A DNA stretch of 64,000 nucleotides from Reichenbachiella ulvae (GTDB lineage: Bacteria; Bacteroidota; Bacteroidia; Cytophagales; Cyclobacteriaceae): assembly GCF_025833875.1 (NCBI RefSeq), contig NZ_JAOYOD010000001.1, positions 4,278,001 through 4,342,000 on the forward strand. Reading direction: 5' to 3'. The notes under the pieces were generated by a model. It saw only the letters and a list, made by a program, of their open reading frames with translations, was not told the DNA's origin and ran no database searches. The translations under genes were made by a program, and so were the position numbers. This document shows positions 17,701-27,013 of this stretch, piece after piece (position 1 is the first letter of the stretch; every line of letters starts with the position of its first letter).

Positions 17701-18294
17701 ATGACTGAAAATATTATTCCACATAGTCACGCGATAAAACTTGAGGATCGAGTCAAAAAGCTTGGATTTAAACCTCAGTTAATTTGGTTTGTGGGTTTAT
17801 CAGGTTCTGGTAAGTCCACTTTAGCCAGCGCGCTTGAAGAAAAGTTGTTTACTGAAGGAATCAATACCTATATTTTAGATGGCGATAACATTCGTTCTGG
17901 GTTGAACAGTGATTTGGATTTTTCGGACGATAGTCGAAAAGAAAACATTCGACGAATAGCTGAGGTTTCTAAATTGTTTGTAGATGCAGGCACGGTGGTA
18001 ATGACCGCATTTATTACTCCTTTTGAAGAAGAAAGGCAAAAAGTAAAAGCTCTGATAGGCGAAGAGAATTATACTGAGGTATTCGTTAATTGTCCGATTG
18101 AGGAATGCGAAAAAAGAGATGTAAAGGGCCTATATGCAAAGGCGAGAAGAGGTGAAATTAAAAATTTTACAGGTATTGATTCTCCATTTGAGGAACCCAC
18201 GAATGCTAATATTAATATCCCTACCCATCAAATGAGTATTGAAGAGGGGGTACAAAAAATATATGATTTAATCAAAGAAAAAATCAAATCTTGA
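17701..18294 (+). CDS. cysC: Adenylylsulfate kinase
   Basis: 197 residues. P-loop GLSGSGKST at 32-40, followed by LDGDNIRSGLN and FSDDSRKENIRR, the APS-kinase signatures. It phosphorylates APS to PAPS, the sulfate donor for sulfotransferases. As a separate protein (not fused to CysN) it belongs to the module cysC-cysD-cysN-cysQ. It ends 1 base before cysD. Confidence 0.96.
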   Translation: MTENIIPHSHAIKLEDRVKKLGFKPQLIWFVGLSGSGKSTLASALEEKLFTEGINTYILDGDNIRSGLNSDLDFSDDSRKENIRRIAEVSKLFVDAGTVVMTAFITPFEEERQKVKALIGEENYTEVFVNCPIEECEKRDVKGLYAKARRGEIKNFTGIDSPFEEPTNANINIPTHQMSIEEGVQKIYDLIKEKIKS

Positions 18295-18295
18295 A

Positions 18296-19201
18296 ATGAG
18301 CAATTATAATCTAACGCACATTAAGGAACTTGAAGCAGAAGCCATCTATATCCTAAGAGAGGTCTTTGCTCAATTCGAAAACCCTGCTTTACTATTTTCA
18401 GGTGGTAAAGATTCTATTTGTGTTGCACACTTGGCCAAAAAGGCCTTTTTTCCAGCAAAGGTTCCGTTTCCTTTTGTACACGTTGATACTGGGCATAATT
18501 TCCCAGAGACAATGGAGTTCCGCAACAATTATGTGGAAGAATTAGGAGTAAAATTGATCGTTGGATCGGTTCAGGAATCAATTGATTCTGGAGCAGCGAC
18601 TGAGGAAAAAGGCAAGAATGCAAGTAGAAATGCTATCCAGACAGTCACACTTTTGGATACCATCGAGACACATGGTTTTGATGCTTGTATAGGAGGAGCG
18701 AGACGAGATGAAGAAAAAGCAAGAGCCAAGGAACGTTTTTTCTCTCATAGAGATGAATTTGGTCAGTGGGACCCTAAAAACCAGAGACCAGAATTGTGGA
18801 ATATCTTTAATGGTAGATGCCAGCAAGGCGAACATTTTAGGGTTTTCCCATTGAGTAATTGGACTGAGATGGATGTATGGCAATACATTTTATCTGAGAA
18901 CATTGCTCTTCCTTCTTTGTACTTTGCCCACGAGAGACAAGTAGTAAGAAGAAATGGTACCTGGCTGCCGGTTTCTGAGTTCATTCAGATTGATGAAAAA
19001 GAGGAAATTGTAACCAAGAAGATTCGTTTTAGAACGCTGGGTGATATTACGATTACAGGAGGCGATGAGTCTGATGCAGATACATTAGAGAAGATTGTTG
19101 ATGAGGTAGCTTCTGCTAGACAAACGGAACGAGGCAACAGAGAGGACGATAAGAGATCGGAGACCTCAATGGAAGACAGAAAGAAACAAGGATATTTTTA
19201 A
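18296..19201 (+). CDS. cysD: Sulfate adenylyltransferase subunit 2
   Basis: 301 residues, standard for CysD. PP-loop FSGGKDS at 34-40, then GHNFPETMEFRN and GGARRDEEKARAKER, characteristic of the ATP sulfurylase small subunit. With the GTPase CysN it activates sulfate to APS. The C-terminal tail (TSMEDRKKQGYF) matches the family end. The gene begins 1 base after cysC and is followed 18 bases later by cysN. Confidence 0.97.
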   Translation: MSNYNLTHIKELEAEAIYILREVFAQFENPALLFSGGKDSICVAHLAKKAFFPAKVPFPFVHVDTGHNFPETMEFRNNYVEELGVKLIVGSVQESIDSGAATEEKGKNASRNAIQTVTLLDTIETHGFDACIGGARRDEEKARAKERFFSHRDEFGQWDPKNQRPELWNIFNGRCQQGEHFRVFPLSNWTEMDVWQYILSENIALPSLYFAHERQVVRRNGTWLPVSEFIQIDEKEEIVTKKIRFRTLGDITITGGDESDADTLEKIVDEVASARQTERGNREDDKRSETSMEDRKKQGYF

Positions 19202-19219
19202 CGGCCAATTTGATATACT

Positions 19220-20506
19220 ATGACAAATGAAATAAAACCACATGATAATAAAGGCTACCTAGACATGGAACTACTGCGTTTCACAACTGCAGGTAGCGTG
19301 GATGATGGAAAGAGTACATTGATTGGACGATTGTTATTTGATTCTAAATCCATTTTTCAGGATCAATTGGATCAGGTAGCTAAGTCGAGTGAAAGAAAAG
19401 GTCTTGAACATACGGACTTAGCTCTTTTAACGGATGGATTGAAAGATGAAAGAGAGCAGGGAATCACTATTGATGTAGCTTACAGATATTTTGCCACTCC
19501 AAAGAGAAAATTTATTATTGCTGATACTCCTGGACATATTCAATACACAAGAAATATGGTTACTGGAGCTTCGACCGCCAATTGTGCATTGATTTTGGTT
19601 GACGCTAGAAACGGTGTAATTGAGCAGACCCGAAGACACTCTATTATTGCTTCATTGTTGCAGATTCCACATGTGATTGTTTGTGTAAACAAGATGGATT
19701 TGGCTGAATACAGTGAAAAAAGGTTTGAAGAGATCAAAGAGGAATATGAAGCTTTTGCTTCTAAATTGGATGTTAAGGATGTTCGATTTATTCCAATTAG
19801 TGCTTTGAATGGTGATAATGTGGTGAATAGAAGTGAAAATATGGACTGGTATGAAGGTTCTACCCTTTTATACACATTAGAAAATCTTCATATCGGAAGT
19901 GATCATAATCACATCGATTGTCGTTTTCCTGTTCAGACAGTAATTCGTCCAAAAAATGATAAATACCATGATTATCGTGGCTATGCAGGAAGAATCGCAA
20001 GTGGTGTTTTCAAACCAGGAGATGAAGTGACAGTACTACCTTCTGGTTTCAGTTCTAAAATAAAATCAATTGACTCAATTGATGGTGAGATTGCAGAGGC
20101 TTTTGCGCCCATGTCTATTTCCATGCAATTGGAAGATGATATTGATATTGGAAGAGGAGATATGATTGTTCGAACTAACAACAAGCCTGAACCAAAGCAA
20201 GATATTGAAGCCATGTTGTGTTGGTTAAATAATCAGGGTCCGAGACCAAGAGCGAAATATATTCTTCGTCATACGACATCTGATGCAAAGGCAATGATCA
20301 AAGACATTAGATATAAATTGGACATCAGTAGCCTTCATAGAAATGAGGAGGATAAAGATATTCAAATGAATGATATATGTAAAGTCTTAATAAGAACTAC
20401 GAAACCATTGTTGACAGATCCATATAGAAAGAATCGAATTACAGGAAGTTTGATTCTTGTAGATGAAGGCACCAATGAAACGGTTGCTGCGGGAATGATT
20501 GTTTAA
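19220..20506 (+). CDS. cysN: Sulfate adenylyltransferase subunit 1 (GTPase)
   Basis: 428 residues. Translation-factor type GTPase: G1 AGSVDDGKST near 29, G3 ADTPGHIQY near 98, G4 NKMDLAEY near 155, followed by two beta-barrel domains. GTP hydrolysis drives APS formation by CysD. The protein ends without a fused APS kinase, consistent with the separate cysC upstream. In E. coli the same proteins serve cysteine synthesis; here their place inside a polysaccharide locus, with no cysH or cysI nearby, points to sulfation. Confidence 0.97.
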   Translation: MTNEIKPHDNKGYLDMELLRFTTAGSVDDGKSTLIGRLLFDSKSIFQDQLDQVAKSSERKGLEHTDLALLTDGLKDEREQGITIDVAYRYFATPKRKFIIADTPGHIQYTRNMVTGASTANCALILVDARNGVIEQTRRHSIIASLLQIPHVIVCVNKMDLAEYSEKRFEEIKEEYEAFASKLDVKDVRFIPISALNGDNVVNRSENMDWYEGSTLLYTLENLHIGSDHNHIDCRFPVQTVIRPKNDKYHDYRGYAGRIASGVFKPGDEVTVLPSGFSSKIKSIDSIDGEIAEAFAPMSISMQLEDDIDIGRGDMIVRTNNKPEPKQDIEAMLCWLNNQGPRPRAKYILRHTTSDAKAMIKDIRYKLDISSLHRNEEDKDIQMNDICKVLIRTTKPLLTDPYRKNRITGSLILVDEGTNETVAAGMIV

Positions 20507-20524
20507 TCGAATATTAAAAGAAAC

Positions 20525-21295
20525 ATGGAATTAAATCCATTATTAGATATTGCAAAAACTGCAGCCAAAAAGGCTGCAGTTGCTATTTTAGAAATCTACG
20601 AAAGTGGTGATTTTTCTATTGAGGCTAAAGCAGATGATTCGCCTTTAACATTAGCTGATAAGGCGTCTCATAATGCTATTGTTGCTGAATTGGAGCAAAG
20701 CAATTTGCCAATTCTCAGTGAAGAGGGGGCCTCAATTCCTTTTGAGGAAAGAAAAGACTGGGATTATTTTTGGATGATAGACCCTTTGGATGGAACAAAA
20801 GAATTTATCAAAAGGAATGGGGAGTTTACTGTAAATATTGCTTTGATTCATGAAGGCAAGTCAATTTTAGGAGTTGTTCAAGTTCCTGTGAAAGAACAGC
20901 TTTATTTTGCTGTTCAGGGAGAAGGTGCTTATAAAGAGGCGAATGGGAAAACAGAATCAATTCGTGTTAATACAATTGATTTGAAGCAAGAGGGCTTGAA
21001 AGTAGTTGCTTCTCGTTCTCATTTGAATGATGATACCCAAAAGTTTATGGATTCACTGAATGCTCCTGAAATCGTAAGTATGGGGAGTTCTTTGAAATTA
21101 CTGGCTGTTGCTGAGGGTACTGCGGATTTGTACCCAAGGTTTGCTCCTACCATGGAATGGGACACTGCAGCGGCTCAAGCAGTAGTGGAAGCTGCTGGTG
21201 GAAAAGTGACAATTAAAGATCAAACTGAGGCTGTTAATTACAATAAAGAGGATTTATTGAACCCCCATTTTTTGGTTTCTTCTAAAGTAGTTTAA
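20525..21295 (+). CDS. cysQ: 3'(2'),5'-bisphosphate nucleotidase
   Basis: 256 residues of the inositol monophosphatase superfamily. Metal-site motifs are SEEGASIPFEERKDW near residue 63, DPLDGTKEFI near 86 and a C-terminal EWDTAAAQAVVEAAGG near 208. CysQ hydrolyses PAP, the by-product of sulfotransferases, to AMP and so removes product inhibition. It completes the PAPS module and lies 18 bases after cysN. Confidence 0.95.
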   Translation: MELNPLLDIAKTAAKKAAVAILEIYESGDFSIEAKADDSPLTLADKASHNAIVAELEQSNLPILSEEGASIPFEERKDWDYFWMIDPLDGTKEFIKRNGEFTVNIALIHEGKSILGVVQVPVKEQLYFAVQGEGAYKEANGKTESIRVNTIDLKQEGLKVVASRSHLNDDTQKFMDSLNAPEIVSMGSSLKLLAVAEGTADLYPRFAPTMEWDTAAAQAVVEAAGGKVTIKDQTEAVNYNKEDLLNPHFLVSSKVV

Positions 21296-21358
21296 TTATC
21301 AGGAGTAAGACTTCCGCCTGTCTAATTTTAATTATCTTGCGCAAAATTTCATGTTTCT

Positions 21359-23836
21359 ATGAGAAAGCAAATGTGTAAAGGTTTATTCCTTGCATTGTCA
21401 TTTTTACTGTTGTGGGCTGGAGTAGCTTCTGCTCAACAGGAACTTAGTGTCCAAAACATTAGCTCTATCAATGTTGATGATTTATCAGATGCCCAAATTC
21501 AGAAGTTTGTTGATAAGGTAGAGTCAAGTGGTTACTCAGAAGATCAATTGATGTTGATGGCGAAATCTCGAGGGATGAGTGAGTTACAGATTCAGAAGCT
21601 TAAATCTAGAATGAATCAGTTGAAATCTACTTCGAAAGGGGGGGCTGTTGTTTCTTCTGAAGACCGATTGAGAGAGGCAGACAATCAAGGTGGAGCTGGC
21701 TTTGATCCTTTTAAAGAATTGGGAACTGAAAAAAAGACTCCTGAAATAAACGGTCTACCCATTTTCGGACATTCCTTTTTTCGAAATAGTGATTTGTCTT
21801 TTGAGACTGGAATTAATATGCCCACTCCGACTAATTATGTAATAGGAGCTGGAGATGAAATTATCATAGACATTTGGGGGGCATCAGAGCAAACCTATCA
21901 ATTGATGGTGAGCCCTGAAGGTGCCATAAGGATACCTAATTTAGGCCCTATATATGTCCGTGGACTTACAATTGAAAAAGCGGAGACTAAAATTATTTCG
22001 AGGTTGAAGAGAATTTATGCTACCATTGGGAGAAGTTCTAATGCTGATATTTCTTTAGGCCAAACACGCTCCATTAAAGTACATGTGATAGGAGAGGTGC
22101 AAAAGCCTGGCACCTATAATTTGTCCTCTTTTGGTACTGCCTTCAATGCTTTGTATAGCGCTGGAGGACCAAGTGAAGATGGTTCTTTAAGAAAGATTGA
22201 AATATTTAGAAATCGAGAATTGGTTTCGACTTTGGATTCATATGCTTTTATGATTCGAGGAACTGGAGAAAATATTACGCTTCAAGATCAGGATGTAGTG
22301 ATAGTGAGGCCATATGTGGGGAGAGTGAAGTTTGATGGTGAGGTGAAGAGGCCTGCTTATTATGAACTATTGGATGGAGAGAGCTTTGAAGATTTATTAC
22401 TTTATTCTGGAGGATTGACCAATCAGGCTTATCAGGGTTCAATAAGCGTACGCCGCATAGATGGAAACTTCAAGACCATCAAAACAATAGAGTTAGATTC
22501 AGCTCAGGCCTTTGAAATGTTGAATGGTGATGAAATCGAGGTAGGTAAAATCACAAACGAGTTTGTTGATAGAGTCACGATAGAAGGGCCGGTTTTGAAT
22601 CCTGGTGAGTACCAATTGCAAGAGGGGATGACGTTGTTGCATTTGATAAAATTAGCGGATGGCGTTCGAGGAGACACCTTCATGGATCGAGGAGTAATTA
22701 TTAGACAAAATTCTGACTTTTCACTTTCTAATATCTCTTTTAGTCCTACCAAAGTTTTGAATGGCGAGGAAAGCGTGGTGCTTCAAAGCAATGATGTCAT
22801 TAGGCTTCAGTCTATATACGATTTAAGAGAGAGGTATAATTTGGTCATACAGGGCGAAGTTCAGAAACCTGGAGACTTTGCCTATGTCGAAGGTATGACT
22901 GTCGAGGATTTGATTTTTTTAGCTGGAGGATTTAAGGAATCAGCCGCTAAGTCAATAGTAGAGGTGGCGAGAAGGATTAATCCTGATAGTGTGAAAGATG
23001 CAGTTAGCACTGCGGACTTGTATAATTTTCCAATAAGTGAAAGTTTAGATTTGTCCGAACGAGATTCAAAATTTAGATTATCCCCATTTGATTTAGTAGT
23101 TATTCGAAAAAGCCCGTTTTATCAGGAACAAGAGACAGTGGAAATCGAAGGGGAAGTTCAGTTTCCAGGGAAATATGTTTTAGATCAAAAAGAGGAGAGA
23201 ATATCAGATATATTAGAGCGTGCTGGCGGTGCAACAAAATATGCTTACGTCAAGGGTGCAACACTAATAAGAAGGTCTGAATATTATAAGAAAAATTTGG
23301 AAGATCCGGGGTATGCTAATGATGCTGCTAAGATCAGAAAAGAAAGTCTAACCGAAATTTTTAAACGAGATACTTTGTTTTCTAATGAATCTTCTGTTTT
23401 TAAACAGCAAGAAGCAATTGGAATTGAATTAGAAGAAATTTTGAAAAACCCTGGTTCAGAATCAGATTTGATTATGCGAGAGGGAGATATTATCAGTATC
23501 CCTAGACAGCTTCAAACAGTTAGAGTAAGAGGTAGCGTTTTGTACCCGTCGAATGTAAGGTACTTTGAAAACGGTGGTTTGAAAAAATATGTGTCAGCTG
23601 CCGGTGGCTTTGACCAGCAAGCCAAAAAGGCTAAATCCTATGTTATTTATGCCAATGGGTCTGCAGCACAAACTAAGCATTTTTTATGGTTTAAGAATTA
23701 TCCAAAAATAGAACCTGGATCAGAAATTGTGATACCTCAAAAACCAGAGAAACAGCCTATGTCTGCGCAGGCCTGGGTGGCTTTGGCTTCTAGTGTTGCC
23801 ACATTAGCTTTGGTTGTAACTCAGATTGCTAGATAA
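21359..23836 (+). CDS. Outer-membrane polysaccharide export protein with six SLBB repeats
   Basis: 825 residues with a signal peptide (about 1-25, ending GVASAQQ). A Poly_export domain at about 155-240 (YVIGAGDEIIIDIWG) is followed by SLBB repeats recognisable by GGPSEDG, GGLTNQA, LADGVRGD, AGGFKES, AGGATKY and AGGFDQQ, i.e. six copies, and a C-terminal hydrophobic helix at about 805-823. This is the Wza/OPX class that forms the outer-membrane exit for capsule or exopolysaccharide. The long multi-SLBB form is typical of Bacteroidota. It overlaps no neighbour and is followed 1 base later by the co-polymerase gene. Confidence 0.93.
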   Translation: MRKQMCKGLFLALSFLLLWAGVASAQQELSVQNISSINVDDLSDAQIQKFVDKVESSGYSEDQLMLMAKSRGMSELQIQKLKSRMNQLKSTSKGGAVVSSEDRLREADNQGGAGFDPFKELGTEKKTPEINGLPIFGHSFFRNSDLSFETGINMPTPTNYVIGAGDEIIIDIWGASEQTYQLMVSPEGAIRIPNLGPIYVRGLTIEKAETKIISRLKRIYATIGRSSNADISLGQTRSIKVHVIGEVQKPGTYNLSSFGTAFNALYSAGGPSEDGSLRKIEIFRNRELVSTLDSYAFMIRGTGENITLQDQDVVIVRPYVGRVKFDGEVKRPAYYELLDGESFEDLLLYSGGLTNQAYQGSISVRRIDGNFKTIKTIELDSAQAFEMLNGDEIEVGKITNEFVDRVTIEGPVLNPGEYQLQEGMTLLHLIKLADGVRGDTFMDRGVIIRQNSDFSLSNISFSPTKVLNGEESVVLQSNDVIRLQSIYDLRERYNLVIQGEVQKPGDFAYVEGMTVEDLIFLAGGFKESAAKSIVEVARRINPDSVKDAVSTADLYNFPISESLDLSERDSKFRLSPFDLVVIRKSPFYQEQETVEIEGEVQFPGKYVLDQKEERISDILERAGGATKYAYVKGATLIRRSEYYKKNLEDPGYANDAAKIRKESLTEIFKRDTLFSNESSVFKQQEAIGIELEEILKNPGSESDLIMREGDIISIPRQLQTVRVRGSVLYPSNVRYFENGGLKKYVSAAGGFDQQAKKAKSYVIYANGSAAQTKHFLWFKNYPKIEPGSEIVIPQKPEKQPMSAQAWVALASSVATLALVVTQIAR

Positions 23837-23837
23837 A

Positions 23838-24926
23838 ATGACTGTTGAAAAGAAGATCATACAGGAGGATGAAATCGACTTGGTAGAATTGGTCAAGACC
23901 ATTTGGTCTGGGCGTTTGTTCATTGCTAAAGTCACAGGAATTTTTATTGTCTTAGGTTTGGTGATCGCTTTTACAAGTCCTGTCGAGTACGAAGCATCGA
24001 CTAGACTTTTGCCAGAAGTTGCTGATAATGGATCTCAAAATTTAGGTGGTTTGGGAAGCTTGGCGGGTTTAGCAGGAATCGATTTAGGTAGAATGCCAAC
24101 TGGTGGTGCAGTACTATCCCCTCAGATTTATCCAGAAATTGTAAATAGCTTGCCCTTTATTCTCGATGTGATGAGTGATACTATTTACTTTGAAAGTCAA
24201 GATTTACGCACTTCCTCATTCGATTATTTTGAAAAGCATGCGAAGTCTTCACTATTGAGTTATGCAAAGAAATATAGTATTGGCCTTCTAGGAATAATCT
24301 ATTCGGGTAAAACTAGTGAGAGTAATTCTCATATATTTTATGATCAAGAGTTTTATAGGTTGAGTAAAAAACAGAGAAAACTAGTGGAAGGGTTTAAGGA
24401 AAGAATATCAATAAACATCAGTGATGAGACGGGGTTGATTAATATCATGGTAGAAATGCCAGATGCTTTTGCTGCGGCTCAAGTCACTAGGAAAATAGAA
24501 CGTGAGGTAACCAAGTCGGTAATCAAATACAAGACGGATAAGGCAAAGGAAAATTTGGCTTTTGTAGTTAAGACTTTCGAAGAGGCGAAGAAAAATTTCG
24601 AATCCGTTCAATTTCGATTAGCTAGACTGATGGATAGAAATATGAATGTTTCTTCTGCTACTGCGCAGATTCAGCTAAAAAGAGTTGAAAATGAATACAA
24701 CTTGGCTTTTGAGGTATATAAAGGGTTGGCGTCACAGGTAGAACAGGCAAAAATAAAATTGAAAGAAGAGACACCAGTATTTACAGTTTTAGATCCTGTT
24801 AGAATTCCGGCGGAAAAAAGTAAACCAAAAAGGGTTTTTGTTCTGGTGGTATTTTTTGTTTTGGGTTCTTTTTCATCAGTTTCAATTTGCATCGCTAAGA
24901 AGCTTTATTTGTCTAAAATAAAATGA
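23838..24926 (+). CDS. Wzz-type polysaccharide co-polymerase
   Basis: 362 residues with membrane helices at about 30-50 and 338-356 and a periplasmic coiled-coil region between (for example FVVKTFEEAKKNFESVQF), the topology of chain-length determinants. There is no C-terminal tyrosine kinase domain, so it is a PCP-1-like protein. The C-terminal helix is preceded by PVRIPAEKSKPKR, the usual proline-rich segment. Start chosen at ATG 23838 (MTVEKK), 1 base after the exporter stop. The end overlaps the sulfotransferase gene by 4 bases. Confidence 0.9.
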   Translation: MTVEKKIIQEDEIDLVELVKTIWSGRLFIAKVTGIFIVLGLVIAFTSPVEYEASTRLLPEVADNGSQNLGGLGSLAGLAGIDLGRMPTGGAVLSPQIYPEIVNSLPFILDVMSDTIYFESQDLRTSSFDYFEKHAKSSLLSYAKKYSIGLLGIIYSGKTSESNSHIFYDQEFYRLSKKQRKLVEGFKERISINISDETGLINIMVEMPDAFAAAQVTRKIEREVTKSVIKYKTDKAKENLAFVVKTFEEAKKNFESVQFRLARLMDRNMNVSSATAQIQLKRVENEYNLAFEVYKGLASQVEQAKIKLKEETPVFTVLDPVRIPAEKSKPKRVFVLVVFFVLGSFSSVSICIAKKLYLSKIK

Positions 24927-25810
24927 ATCGCCCAGACTTTATTATTGTAGGTAGTGCAAAGGCGGGAACTACTGCCTTGTTTAATTATTTAAAAGGCCAT
25001 CCTGATATTTTTATACCTGAAATTAAGGAATGCAGATTTTTTTCGGGAATGAGCAGAGATTATAAGGGGATGGGTGCGGAAAAATTTACTAATGCTGGCG
25101 TTAGAAATTTAGAAGAATACCGAAAGTTATTTGCAGGTGTGCCTGAAAATGTTAAGTGCGGCGATCTTTCAACAGATTATCTATACTATTATAAAACCAG
25201 TGTAAATAATATTCTTAAATATATAGGAGAGGAGGCGAAAATAATAATTGTCCTTAGGGACCCGGCAAGGCGTGCTTTTTCAAATTACTCACATCATGTT
25301 CGTGATTTGACAGAAAACTTATCATTTGCTGATGCATTGAATTCAGAGGAGCAGAGGATTAGGGATAACTGGTCATGGGGTTATCATTACTTCAAGGTAG
25401 GCTTATACTATGAACAAGTAAAATACTATCTTGAAAATTTTAGAAATGTTAAAATTTTTCTATACGAAGATTTTAATAACATTGATCGAATAATTGAAGA
25501 ATTGTTAAATTTTATTGGTGTTGACGCTTCTTTCAAAGTTTCATCTCCCCAAATGCATAATGTTTCCGGAGCGCCAAAAAGTATGCTTTTACAAAAATTT
25601 TTGTTGAAGAGAAGTGGTTTAAAAAATGTAATTAAATTGGTGATTCCGTCTAATTTCAGGAGGATCGTTAAAAAAAGGCTATTGAAAAGAAACCTTTCCA
25701 GAAATATATTGAAAGATAAGGACTATTTCAAATTGCGTCAAAAGTATAAGGAAGATATTCATAAATTAGAGTCCCTAATAAATAGGGATCTTTCAAATTG
25801 GTATAGTTGA
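24923..25810 (+). CDS. Sulfotransferase (PAPS-dependent)
   Basis: 295-residue cytosolic sulfotransferase-fold protein. The 5'-phosphosulfate loop is SAKAGTTALFNYL (residues 11-23), and the 3'-phosphate motif is IVLRDPARRAFSNY near residue 110. The family resembles heparan sulfate and carbohydrate sulfotransferases. It would use PAPS from cysCDN to sulfate a lipid-linked oligosaccharide or nucleotide sugar. Its 4-base overlap with the co-polymerase gene places it firmly in the export/assembly operon. The acceptor is unknown. Confidence 0.9.
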   Translation: MNRPDFIIVGSAKAGTTALFNYLKGHPDIFIPEIKECRFFSGMSRDYKGMGAEKFTNAGVRNLEEYRKLFAGVPENVKCGDLSTDYLYYYKTSVNNILKYIGEEAKIIIVLRDPARRAFSNYSHHVRDLTENLSFADALNSEEQRIRDNWSWGYHYFKVGLYYEQVKYYLENFRNVKIFLYEDFNNIDRIIEELLNFIGVDASFKVSSPQMHNVSGAPKSMLLQKFLLKRSGLKNVIKLVIPSNFRRIVKKRLLKRNLSRNILKDKDYFKLRQKYKEDIHKLESLINRDLSNWYS

Positions 25811-25813
25811 CAA

Positions 25814-27013
25814 GTGAAAATATTAACAGTTAGTACTAGAGATATTAGTGGAGGAGCTGCATTGGCGGCATATAGGTTTCATAGGGAATATGCCGATCTT
25901 GGACTTGAGGCTACAATGTTAGTTGGTGAAAAAAAGTCAGATGATAAGTCTGTAATAGAATGCAGAAATAGAAGCACTGCGATTAAATCTAAACTAGAAC
26001 ATGTTCCTCTCCGAATGATAAATATGACTGATAGGAACATATCTTTCTTTACTAATGGTGTGATCAATGAAATTAGGAAGGAAAACCCAGATGTTGTACA
26101 TCTTCATTGGTTTCATAATGCATTTCTCTCTATCGAAGAATTGCTTGAAATTCAAAAACCAATAATTTGGACAATGCATGATATGTGGGCTTTTTCAGAC
26201 GCAAGACATTATGTATTGGAATCTGAGGCGCCAGAATATAGATCTTCTTTTATAATAGATAAATGGGTTTGGAAAAGAAAGTTTGACGTCTATAAAAAGC
26301 TCAAAAATGTGGTCTTTGTATCTCCATCTAAATGGCTTTCAACATGTGCTGGAGGAAGTATTCTTTTAAAAGATCAACAAGTGATGACCATTGCAAATGG
26401 TGTTGATACAAAATTCTTTGTTCCTTTTGAAAAAAAGGAATTGCGAATTAAATATGGCTTAAGTAAAGATGATTACATAATTCTCTATGTTGGTGAAAAT
26501 ATAAATGATCAAAGGAAAGGGTTTGATTTCTTTGTTAAGGCCTTAAGGAGCATTTCCATTGAAAGAGACAATAAAATTGTAGTAGCAGTAGCAGGTCATC
26601 CGGGTCCCACAGTTCTGGACTCTATTGAAAATGTGAGAGTTGTATATTTCGGGAAAGTTGAAAACCAAGAAAAAATGAAAGATATTTTTTCTTTATCTAA
26701 TCTGTTAGTATTGCCGACTATGATAGATAATCTTCCGAATACTTTAGTTGAGGCTTTTGCCTGTGGGTGTCCTGCTATTTCTTTCGATGTAGGGGGAGTT
26801 AGTGATATTATAGATGACGGTAGCAACGGATTATTAATTGATCCTAAAGACTACATAGCGTTGGGAAAAGGTGTCATATGGATGATTGAGAACGCTTCGA
26901 AAATTGACTTTTCTGAAAATGCTAGGAGAAAAGCAATTGAAAAGTTTGACTTGAATCAACAAGCTAAAGCTTATCTAGAATTGTTTAATGGATTGTTGGC
27001 GAAACAAGAATGA
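25814..27013 (+). CDS. Glycosyltransferase family 4
   Basis: 399 residues, GT-B fold. Starts with GTG at 25814 (KILTVSTRDISGGAALAAYR), 3 bases after the previous stop; no ATG fits the conserved N-terminus. The C-terminal GT1 domain has LYVGENINDQRKGFDFF near 220 and the donor-binding EAFACGCPAISFDVGG near 313 (Ex7E type). It transfers a sugar from a nucleotide donor in repeat-unit assembly. The start overlaps nothing, but the stop overlaps the flippase gene by 4 bases. Confidence 0.9.
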   Translation: MKILTVSTRDISGGAALAAYRFHREYADLGLEATMLVGEKKSDDKSVIECRNRSTAIKSKLEHVPLRMINMTDRNISFFTNGVINEIRKENPDVVHLHWFHNAFLSIEELLEIQKPIIWTMHDMWAFSDARHYVLESEAPEYRSSFIIDKWVWKRKFDVYKKLKNVVFVSPSKWLSTCAGGSILLKDQQVMTIANGVDTKFFVPFEKKELRIKYGLSKDDYIILYVGENINDQRKGFDFFVKALRSISIERDNKIVVAVAGHPGPTVLDSIENVRVVYFGKVENQEKMKDIFSLSNLLVLPTMIDNLPNTLVEAFACGCPAISFDVGGVSDIIDDGSNGLLIDPKDYIALGKGVIWMIENASKIDFSENARRKAIEKFDLNQQAKAYLELFNGLLAKQE